From the NCBI GenBank assembly GCA_012032075.1, contig JAAURU010000062.1, forward strand, positions 1 through 12,254: a stretch of 12,254 nt of DNA, read 5' to 3'. Origin of the DNA: Flavobacterium sp. (GTDB lineage Bacteria; Bacteroidota; Bacteroidia; Flavobacteriales; Flavobacteriaceae). The notes below the pieces were generated by a model. The model was not told the origin of the DNA and made no database searches. It was given only the letters and a program-made list of their open reading frames with translations. Positions 6,720 through 12,254 of this stretch are shown here, one piece after another (position 1 is the stretch's first letter; each line of letters opens with the position of its first letter). Made by a program: the position numbers and the translations under genes.

Positions 6720-6820
6720 TAGCCCTGATAGAAGCGGTATCCTTTTTATTTTTTTTGTACTTCGACAGGCTCAGTATGACAAAAAAATGAAAGATAAAGC
6801 GAATAGCAGGAAATAGCTTC
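6720..6820. repeat. Intergenic dyad repeat element with embedded TTCGACAGGCTCAGTATGAC motif
   Basis: The gap between two genes holds a left arm TAGCCCTGATAGAAGCGG (6720-6737) and a right arm GCGAATAGCAGGAAATAGCT (6799-6818). They are imperfect inverted copies: CCTGaTA pairs with TAgCAGG, GC with GC, and AGC with GCT. Between them are A/T runs and GTACTTCGACAGGCTCAGTATGAC (6757-6780), a sequence that I recall recurring between genes of Flavobacteriaceae, as the two arms also do. The whole looks like a composite dispersed palindromic repeat, or a transcript-end hairpin. I cannot count copies from one window. Confidence 0.6.
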
Positions 6821-6836
6821 AAAAAAAATAAACAAT

Positions 6837-8562
6837 ATGCATATAGACAAACAAATTCTAGAAAAAGTAAACGAATGGTTAACTCCAACATTTGATACGA
6901 AAACAAAAGAAGAAATTGAAAAAATGATAACTACTGCTCCTAAAGAGCTTGAGGATTCTTTTTATAAAAACTTAGAATTTGGTACAGGTGGAATGCGCGG
7001 AATTATGGGTGTTGGAACTAATAGAATAAACAAATACACTTTAGGAAAAAACACACAAGGTTTAAGTAATTACTTAAAAAGTATTTGCTGGTGAAGCTAT
7101 TAAAGTGGTTATTGCTTATGATTGTCGTCATAATAGTGATACCCTAGCCAAAGTGGTGGCTGATGTTTTTTCTGCAAATGGTATTAAAGTATATTTGTTT
7201 TCTGAATTAAGACCAACTCCTGAATTATCCTTTGCTGTGCGTCATTTAAATTGTCATGCTGGAATTGTTTTAACCGCTTCTCACAATCCTCCTGAATATA
7301 ATGGTTACAAAGTGTATTGGCAAGATGGTGGTCAGCTTGTGCCACCGCAAGATGAAGAAGTAATTACAATTATTGAAAATTTAGAGTATAGCGACATTAA
7401 TTTCGAAGCTAACGAAAGTCTAATCGAATATATCGATAAAGTTATTGATGAAGCATTCTGGAAATCGACTATTGAAAATGCTAGTTTTAATACTCCACAA
7501 AATGCAAAAGACAATTTAAAAATTGTTTATACTTCCTTACATGGAACGTCAATAAAATCTATTCCAAGTGTTTTAACTAATGCTGGGTACAAACACCTTC
7601 ATATTGTACCTGAACAAGAAGTTCCAGATGGTAATTTTCCAACCGTAAAATCTCCAAATCCTGAAGAGCCAGAAGCCTTAACTATGGCTTTAGCTTTAGC
7701 TGAAAAAACAAATGCTGACATTGTTGTAGGAACAGATCCTGATAGTGATCGTTTAGGAGTTGCCGTTCGCAATTTAGAAGGCAAAATGATATTACTAAAT
7801 GGTAACCAAACTATGGTTATAATGACTGGTTTTTTACTTGAGCAATGGAAAAGAGCTGGAAAATTAACGGGTACTGAATTTGTAGGTTCCACTATAGTTT
7901 CAACACCTATGATGCAAGAATTAGCTTCTGGATATGGGATTGAGTGTAAAGTGGGTTTAACTGGTTTTAAATGGATTGCCAAATTCATCAAAGATTTTCC
8001 AAACCAACAATTTATAGGTGGTGGTGAAGAAAGTTTTGGTTACATGGTAGGTGATGCTGTGAGAGATAAAGATGCTGTAGCTGCTATATTATTAGTTTGC
8101 GAAATTGCAGCTCAAGCAAAAGCAGCTGGAAGTTCTTTATATAATGAATTACTAAACCTTTATGTAGATTATGGTTTATATAAAGAATATTTAATATCGA
8201 TTACCAAAAAAGGAATTGAAGGAGCAAACGAAATCAAACAAATGATGCTAGATTTACGTGAAAACCCTTTAAAAGAGATAAACGGACAACGTGTAGTTTG
8301 TGTGGAAGATTACCAAAGTTCGAAAGCTTTAGATTTAATGAGTAATGTAACCTATGACATAAAAATTCCAAAATCGGATGTGTTGATTTATTATGTTGAA
8401 GATGGTAGTAAAATTTGTGCAAGACCTAGTGGAACCGAACCTAAAATTAAATTCTATTTTAGTGTGAATAGCGAATTACCATCAATTGAAAAATATGCTT
8501 CAGTTGAACAAGAATTAGATACTAAAATTAAAAATATCATAACAGAAATGAATCTTTTCTAA
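6837..8562 (+). CDS. Phospho-sugar mutase (phosphoglucomutase/phosphomannomutase family), frameshift near 7076
   Basis: This enzyme swaps phosphate between C1 and C6 of hexose phosphates such as glucose or mannose. Landmarks in order are FGTGGMRGIMGVGTNRINKYT (about residues 48-68), the phosphoserine loop TASHNPPEYNG (serine near 149), the magnesium-binding GTDPDSDR (near 300), the sugar-binding GGGEESFGY (near 395) and the phosphate-binding RPSGTEPKIKFYF (near 530). As sequenced, the frame breaks after residue 80, where an A5 run (7076-7080) precedes GTATTTGCTGG. One A too many or two too few would explain it. The repaired protein has about 574-575 residues, the usual length for the Bacteroidetes family. 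All catalytic motifs are intact. The stop overlaps the next start by one base (TAATG), so the ABC exporter is translated from the same message. Confidence 0.9.
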
Positions 8563-10405
8563 TGGACGAAAATTTAAAAAAATATTTCCTTATATAAAGC
8601 CTTATAAATCACATGTTTTTTGGAACATAATTTTTAATGTTTTATTTGCCTTTTTTAGCACTCTTTCCTTTATAGCCTTAATTCCAATGCTTCAGGTTTT
8701 ATTTGAAAATGCTGAAAAAATAACAGAAAAACCCGTTTTCACTTCAATTTGGGATATTATCGAATTTGGAAAAAACAACTTATATTATTATTTAACCCTA
8801 CTCTCTGACACAAAAGGGAAGCAATATGCCCTTCTATTAGTGGTTAGTCTTGTAATAAGTACTTTTTTACTTAAAAATTTATTTAATTATTTAGCTTTGA
8901 ACCATCTTATGCATTTAAAAAATGGTGTTTTAAAAGACATAAGAAACAAAATGTATAATAAAATCATTTCATTGCCTATATCTTTTTATTCTGAAAAAGA
9001 AAAGGTGATATTATGGCTAGAATGTTAGGTGATGTGTCAGAAGTACAAAATTCATTTTTCCATTTTAGAACTTATTGTAAAAGAACCTATGACCATCATT
9101 TTTACTATTGGAGCAATGGTTGCAATTAGTTTAAAACTAACTCTTTTTGTTTTTATTTTTATACCAATTTCAGGTTTTATCATCTCAAAAATCGGAAAAT
9201 CTTTGAAAGCAAAATCGCAAACTTTACAAAAAGAAAGTGGTTATTTAATATCAATAGTAGAAGAATCGCTTACAGGTTTAAAAGTCATTAAAAGTTACAA
9301 TGCAGAGACTGGTTTTAAAAAACAGTTTAGTGATTCAGTGAATCGAATATTAAAATTAACAAATAGCATTGGTAGAAAAAATAACTTAGCATCTCCTATG
9401 AGTGAATTTATGGGAATTATTGTTATTGCTATTTTATTATGGTATGGAGGAAATATGGTATTAAATGAAACTCTTCCAAATGGAAAAGCTGTTTTAGAAG
9501 GAGCTCAATTCCTTGCTTATATGGGATTAGCTTATAACATTTTGACACCCGCAAAAGCTATTTCAAAAGCTTCTTACCAAGTTAAAAATGGATTATCTGC
9601 AGCACAACGTGTTTTTGAAGTACTAGAAACTGAGAACACAATCAAATCTAAAGAAAATGCAGTAATATTAAATGATTTTAAACATTCCATATCAATTGAA
9701 AATATCGATTTTAGATATCAAGATGAGAATGTTTTACAAAAATTCACTTTAAAAATTCCTATTGGTAAAACTGTAGCTTTAGTAGGACAGTCTGGTAGCG
9801 GAAAAAGCACCATCGCTAATTTGTTAACACGTTTTTATGATGTCAATAATGGTTCTATTAAAGTCGATAATATTGATATAAAAGATGCTGATATTCATTC
9901 TTTACGCAATTTGATGGGATTAGTTACTCAAGATTCTATTTTATTCAATGACACAATCAAAAACAACATTCTCATTGGCAAACCAAATGCTACTGACACA
10001 GAAATTATAGATGCTTTAAAAATTGCCAATGCTTATGAATTTGTAAAAGATTTGCCAAATGGCATTGAAACTAATATAGGTGATGCAGGTGGAAAATTAT
10101 CTGGTGGTCAAAAACAACGCTTATCAATTGCACGAGCCGTTTTGAAAAATCCTCCTATTATGATTTTAGATGAAGCAACATCTGCATTGGACACAGAAAG
10201 TGAAAAATTAGTGCAAATTGCTCTAGAAAACATGATGCAAAATAGAACTTCAATTGTAATTGCGCACCGTCTTTCGACCATTCAAAAAGCAGATACTATT
10301 GTAGTAATGCAAAAAGGACAAATTGTAGAGCAAGGTTCTCATAACGAATTATTAGCTAAAAATGGAATCTATGCCAATTTAGTAAACTTACAATCTTTTG
10401 AATAA
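8562..10405 (+). CDS. MsbA-like ABC exporter (half transporter), three frameshifts
   Basis: This ATP-driven inner-membrane exporter of the MsbA/lipid and multidrug type works as a homodimer. The gene begins ATGGACGAAAATTTA at 8562. Three shifts break it: a short A run at 8576-8582 (A7 where A8 fits; repaired frame reads FPYIKPYKSH), A4 at 9000-9003 (repaired SEKEKGDIMARM, the conserved intracellular loop), and T5 at 9055-9059 (repaired SILELIVKEP). The repaired protein has about 614-615 residues, normal for the family. The membrane domain covers about residues 1-330 with six predicted helices. The nucleotide-binding domain has Walker A GQSGSGKST (9785-9811), Q-loop VTQDS, signature LSGGQKQR, Walker B IMILDEATSALD and switch IAHRLST. 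All these motifs are intact. The substrate cannot be told. Coupling to the sugar mutase suggests envelope export. Confidence 0.88.
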
Positions 10406-10411
10406 ATAGCT

Positions 10412-10867
10412 ATGAAGAAAAATCATATTTTAAATTTACTCGTTTTATTTTTGTTTGCCAATGTTTTTACCGCCTTTACAACACTTGGCAATAATCCAGA
10501 TGATATTGTAGGAACTTGGCTAACAGCTGGTGATGATAATGGAAAAGTAGAGATTTTCAAGTCTAATGGAAAATACTATGGAAAAATAGTTTGGCTGAAG
10601 AATCCAATTCGTGATGGAGGAATAGCACTTGATGTAAACAATCCTGATAAAAGCAAACATAAAAATCCAATTATAGGTTTGCAAATCATTTCTAGTTTTG
10701 TATTTAATGCTGATGAAAACATTTGGGAAAACGGAAAAATATATGACCCAGAATCTGGAAAAACTTACAGTTGCAATATTAAAAAAGAAGGTAATAAATT
10801 GAAAGTAAGAGGTTATATAGGTTTTTCTTTATTAGGTCGAACGGAAATTTGGACAAAAGTTAATTAA
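10412..10867 (+). CDS. DUF2147 domain secreted protein
   Basis: This 151-residue protein begins with a lysine pair and a hydrophobic stretch (about 5-24, MKKNHILNLLVLFLFANVF), a likely Sec signal peptide, so it acts in the periplasm or beyond. The mature part starts near DDIVGTWL and carries KVEIFKSNGKYYGKIVWL, a GKIYDPESGKTYS stretch, LKVRGYIGFSLLGRTEIW and a final W near the end, the features of DUF2147. Members are small lipocalin-like beta proteins of unknown function. The start is 6 bases after the ABC exporter stop, so it is probably the last gene of that transcript. The gene is unbroken. Confidence 0.85.
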   Translation: MKKNHILNLLVLFLFANVFTAFTTLGNNPDDIVGTWLTAGDDNGKVEIFKSNGKYYGKIVWLKNPIRDGGIALDVNNPDKSKHKNPIIGLQIISSFVFNADENIWENGKIYDPESGKTYSCNIKKEGNKLKVRGYIGFSLLGRTEIWTKVN

Positions 10868-10896
10868 ATCAAGTTAATTACTACTTCAAAATTTAG

Positions 10897-10904
10897 TACT
10901 TTTG
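10897..10904 (+). promoter_or_regulatory. Bacteroidetes -7 box (TACTTTTG) for the DUF2971 gene
   Basis: TACTTTTG matches TAnnTTTG and lies 19 bases before the ATG at 10924, giving a short leader. The -33 region is weak (no clean TTG). It suggests the DUF2971 gene is transcribed separately from the preceding ABC/DUF2147 unit. Confidence 0.5.
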
Positions 10905-10923
10905 AGTTAAATACATTAAGTAT

Positions 10924-11625
10924 ATGTATATAAAAAGTCCTGAAATTACTTTATCAGAAAACGACAATCTTGCAGTTTGGAAATATTTGGATTTATCCAA
11001 GTTTTTAGACATGTTGTTATCGCAAAAACTCTTTATGTCGCGTTCGGATAAATTTGAAGACCAATATGAAGGCACTTTTTCAGAACCTACTTATGAAGAA
11101 ATCAAAAAAATTGCAGCAAACAATCCGAAATTTTTAGATTATTATAAATCACATCGCGAACGAGTGGTTATAAGTAGTTGGCATGCTAATGAATATGAAT
11201 CCTTTGCCATGTGGCAAATTTTCACCAAGAACAATGAAGGATTAGCTATTCAATCGACTATTGGCAGACTTAAAGAAGCTTTAAAAGCCGAAAAACATTT
11301 CGAGCAATACATAGGTGAAGTTAATTACATCGACTATAAAAAAGAATACATTCCTTTTGAAGATACTTTTTTTCCATTCTTATTCAAACGAAAAAGTTTT
11401 CAATATGAAAGAGAAATTAGAATTATATCAGACACCAGTAAAGCTTCAATTGCTATAAATGATGGTTTAAAAATAGATGTAGTAATTGACCAATTAATAG
11501 AAAAAATATACATTCATCCAAAAAGTGAGAATTGGTACAAAAACCTAGTTGTTGAAATGGTAAAAAAATTAGGTTATGAAATTACAATAGAAAAATCGGA
11601 CTTGGAAAGTGATATACTAATTTAG
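10924..11625 (+). CDS. DUF2971 domain protein, unknown function
   Basis: This 233-residue soluble protein has no signal peptide or membrane helix. It shows the DUF2971 pattern: LAVWKYLDLSKFLDMLLSQ and LFMSRSDKFEDQYEG near the start (about 17-50). A central VVISSWHANEYESFAMWQIF (about 81-100) and EGLAIQSTIGRLKEAL follow, then FLFKRKSFQYEREIRII (about 152-168). The conserved W-H-x-N-E-x-E-S-x-A-M-W and R-x-S-F-x-x-E-x-E-x-R stretches are the family signatures. The biochemical role is unknown. These genes turn up sporadically across bacteria and sometimes near mobile or defence genes, but nothing of that kind is visible here. A TAnnTTTG box lies 19 bases before the start. The gene is intact and is the last flavobacterial gene before the right junction. 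Confidence 0.8.
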   Translation: MYIKSPEITLSENDNLAVWKYLDLSKFLDMLLSQKLFMSRSDKFEDQYEGTFSEPTYEEIKKIAANNPKFLDYYKSHRERVVISSWHANEYESFAMWQIFTKNNEGLAIQSTIGRLKEALKAEKHFEQYIGEVNYIDYKKEYIPFEDTFFPFLFKRKSFQYEREIRIISDTSKASIAINDGLKIDVVIDQLIEKIYIHPKSENWYKNLVVEMVKKLGYEITIEKSDLESDILI

Positions 11626-11735
11626 AAGTTAGAAACTAGAAATTAGAAATTTAAATTACAAATTATGTTATTGTTTAGAAATATCAAAATATTATTCTAA
11701 AATCAATAAACCTTTTAAATAAATTAATAGCTGTC
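11626..11735. other. AT-rich spacer with imperfect TTAGAA repeats; holds the junction to cyanobacterial DNA
   Basis: Just after the DUF2971 stop is a run of imperfect units (TTAGAAG, TTAGAAAC, TAGAAA, TTAGAAATTT; 11622-11652), like A/T-rich spacers in Flavobacterium genomes. By 11736 the sequence carries a Shine-Dalgarno for psbY. The seam between the two sources lies somewhere here, and both sides are AT-rich, so I cannot place it. No gene or clear terminator is visible. Confidence 0.5.
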
Positions 11736-11741
11736 AAGGAG
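11736..11741 (+). promoter_or_regulatory. Shine-Dalgarno AAGGAG for psbY
   Basis: AAGGAG lies 10 bases before the psbY ATG. Flavobacterial genes in this window lack such sites, so it fixes the psbY start and marks a change of source organism. Confidence 0.7.
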
Positions 11742-11751
11742 AAATAGAGTT

Positions 11752-11868
11752 ATGGATTGGCGTGTAATAATCGTAGTAGCACCTCTGGCGATCGCTGCTA
11801 GCTGGGCTGTATTTAATATTGGTAGTGCTGCTTTGGCACAAGCACAAAAATACTTTAATAAAAACTAA
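11752..11868 (+). CDS. psbY: Photosystem II protein Y (cyanobacterial)
   Basis: This is a complete 38-residue protein beginning MDWRVIIVVAPLAIAASWAV and ending in QAQKYFNKN. MDWR followed by one hydrophobic helix (about 5-30) with W18 and a short basic, polar tail is the hallmark of PsbY (Ycf32), a small thylakoid subunit at the edge of photosystem II near cytochrome b559. The usual cyanobacterial length is about 39-41. It has a Shine-Dalgarno upstream, a HIP1 octamer GCGATCGC (11788-11795) inside the gene, typical of cyanobacteria, and an intrinsic terminator 32 bases downstream. It was too short to be found by simple length cut-offs. A photosystem gene beside flavobacterial genes is best explained by a chimeric contig. 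Confidence 0.9.
   Translation: MDWRVIIVVAPLAIAASWAVFNIGSAALAQAQKYFNKN
11788..11795. repeat. HIP1 octamer GCGATCGC
   Basis: The palindrome GCGATCGC is highly over-represented in many cyanobacterial genomes. Its presence inside psbY, with CGATCG cores at 52-57 and 82-87, supports a cyanobacterial source for both flanks. Confidence 0.8.
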
Positions 11869-11900
11869 CTAACAGCAATTTAATCGCTGAAATCATTTCG

Positions 11901-11938
11901 CCGACTAAGGGCATTGTCTTTGCACTAGTCGGTTTTTT
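11901..11938 (+). terminator. Intrinsic terminator of psbY
   Basis: The stem CCGACTA (11901-11907) pairs perfectly with TAGTCGG (11926-11932). The inner bases GCA/TGC can extend it, and six T residues follow (11933-11938). It sits 32 bases after the psbY stop. Confidence 0.8.
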
Positions 11939-11951
11939 GATCGCCAAATTT

Positions 11952-11982
11952 GCAAAAGGCAAAAGAAAGGCAGAAGGCAGAA
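11952..11982 (+). repeat. Short GGCAAAAG/GGCAGAAG repeat spacer
   Basis: The sequence holds successive near-copies of GGCAAAAG, AGGCAGAAGGCAGAAG. I recall such purine-rich short repeats from spacers in filamentous cyanobacteria. It is followed abruptly by GC-rich coding-like DNA. Confidence 0.4.
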
Positions 11983-11990
11983 GTGATGCA

Positions 11991-12050
11991 ATCGAGGTCG
12001 CGCGCTATGCGCGCGGGCAGGACTATCACAAGGTGATCGAGGATCGGTTG
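11991..12050 (+). CDS. Internal fragment of epoxyqueuosine reductase (queG), GC-rich source
   Basis: Twenty codons read IEVARYARGQDYHKVIEDRL. The part VxRYAxGxDYHKxxxxRL is the same as the conserved internal stretch of QueG, the iron-sulfur and cobalamin enzyme that makes queuosine in tRNA; the E. coli protein has VSRYALGRDYHKLLRNRL there, as I recall it. The match ends sharply at 12050, where an antisense parB reading begins, and neither the start nor the rest of queG is present. The DNA is GC-rich, unlike the psbY region, so it is probably a third source. The fragment is short and the call rests on one motif. Confidence 0.5.
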
Positions 12051-12254
12051 CTCGCCTTCATCGAGTGGATGGATGTCTTCCCGGTGGAGGTTCTCGATGA
12101 TGGTCGCTTCATCCGCTGCCGCGTCATCGAGTTCTAGGACGCGAGCGGGAATCGTGGCGCAGTCCGCGAGCTTGGCGGCTCGCAAGCGCCGCGCGCCAGC
12201 GATCAGGATGAAGCCGTCGCCGTTCGGTCTAACTAGAATCGGCTGGAGTACACC
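12051..12254 (-). CDS. ParB-like partition protein, N-terminal nuclease-domain fragment (proteobacterial)
   Basis: The minus strand from the window edge gives 68 residues of a ParB/Spo0J N-terminal (CTPase) domain. It starts GVLQPILVRPNGDGFILIAG and passes through the GARRLRAAKLA segment (equivalent of the conserved GERRxRA) and IPARVLELDD. It ends with IIENLHREDIHPLDEGE, the ENxxRxDLxPLEE-type hallmark. The expected continuation into the helix-turn-helix is absent: after GE (12051) the translation no longer looks like ParB and overlaps the queG-like piece on the other strand. High GC and the HREDIHPLDEGE wording suggest an alphaproteobacterium such as a sphingomonad, perhaps a plasmid parB. 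The start lies outside the window. This gene has no link to the flavobacterial block. Confidence 0.75.

Noticed and set aside
7599..7991. Minus-strand 130-codon open frame inside the phospho-sugar mutase
   Set aside because: Antisense to conserved catalytic motifs of the mutase, with Ser/Pro-rich composition and no family resemblance.
1681..9060. Programmed frameshifting as the cause of the broken frames
   Set aside because: The shifts affect unrelated genes, lie at plain A/T runs without slippery heptamers plus downstream structure, and would be needed three times in one ABC gene.
10858..10880. Direct repeat AGTTAATTA at 10858-10866 and 10872-10880 after the DUF2147 gene
   Set aside because: Nine AT-rich bases in a low-GC spacer; no link to a recognisable operator or terminator.
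11925..12050. Continuation of the parB-like minus-strand frame beyond the DEGE motif
   Set aside because: The residues no longer resemble ParB, and the plus strand reads as queG and then as cyanobacterial spacer and terminator; open by chance.
1..12254. A mobile island or prophage joining the foreign ends
   Set aside because: No integrase, transposase, tRNA, inverted terminal repeat or target duplication is visible, and the end pieces come from several distant groups.

Overview
Most of this window (about 205 to 11,640) is one stretch of low-GC, AT-rich DNA from a member of the Bacteroidetes, most likely the family Flavobacteriaceae (Flavobacterium-like). The evidence is the gene content and the signals. 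There is a TPR/LytS-type histidine kinase with a LytTR regulator, the Bacteroidetes 'alternative GlmU' family, a cysteine-free type B L31, DUF4199 and DUF2147 proteins. Several intergenic regions carry the Bacteroidetes promoter box TAnnTTTG, and Shine-Dalgarno sequences are absent.

Both ends look foreign to this block and to each other. Positions 1 to about 200 resemble cyanobacterial DNA. The minus strand carries the N-terminus of a CbiX-type sirohydrochlorin chelatase, two CGATCG cores, and possibly the 3' end of a cobalamin riboswitch. At 11,752-11,868 is a complete psbY gene (photosystem II protein Y) with a real Shine-Dalgarno, a HIP1 octamer GCGATCGC and an intrinsic terminator. A roughly 60-base GC-rich piece that reads as the middle of queG follows, and then a GC-rich proteobacterial (possibly sphingomonad) parB fragment on the minus strand to the end. 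The simplest reading is a chimeric metagenomic contig, perhaps from a non-axenic cyanobacterial culture or a bloom. Natural gene transfer is much less likely.

Layout of the flavobacterial block. (1) 205-2419: sensor kinase (5'-truncated by the left junction) and LytTR response regulator. (2) 2484-3083: two tandem, related, small single-helix membrane proteins of unknown function. (3) 3103-5013, minus strand: a small membrane protein translationally close to a GlmU-family sugar nucleotidyltransferase, preceded by rpmE2 with its own promoter and terminator. (4) 5243-10867, plus strand: DUF4199 membrane protein, a polyprenyl-phosphate-type glycosyltransferase, phospho-sugar mutase, an MsbA-like ABC exporter and a DUF2147 secreted protein, largely close-packed. 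The mutase, GlmU-like protein, glycosyltransferase and exporter suggest cell-envelope sugar and lipid work, but that link is inference. (5) 10924-11625: a DUF2971 protein behind its own promoter.

Four genes (lytTR regulator, second small membrane protein, phospho-sugar mutase, ABC exporter) are broken by six one- or two-base shifts, almost all in A or T runs. Restoring the frame yields full-length proteins in every case, so sequencing or assembly indels are more likely than gene decay. I annotate them as genes with frameshifts. I saw no tRNA, rRNA, CRISPR array or insertion sequence.
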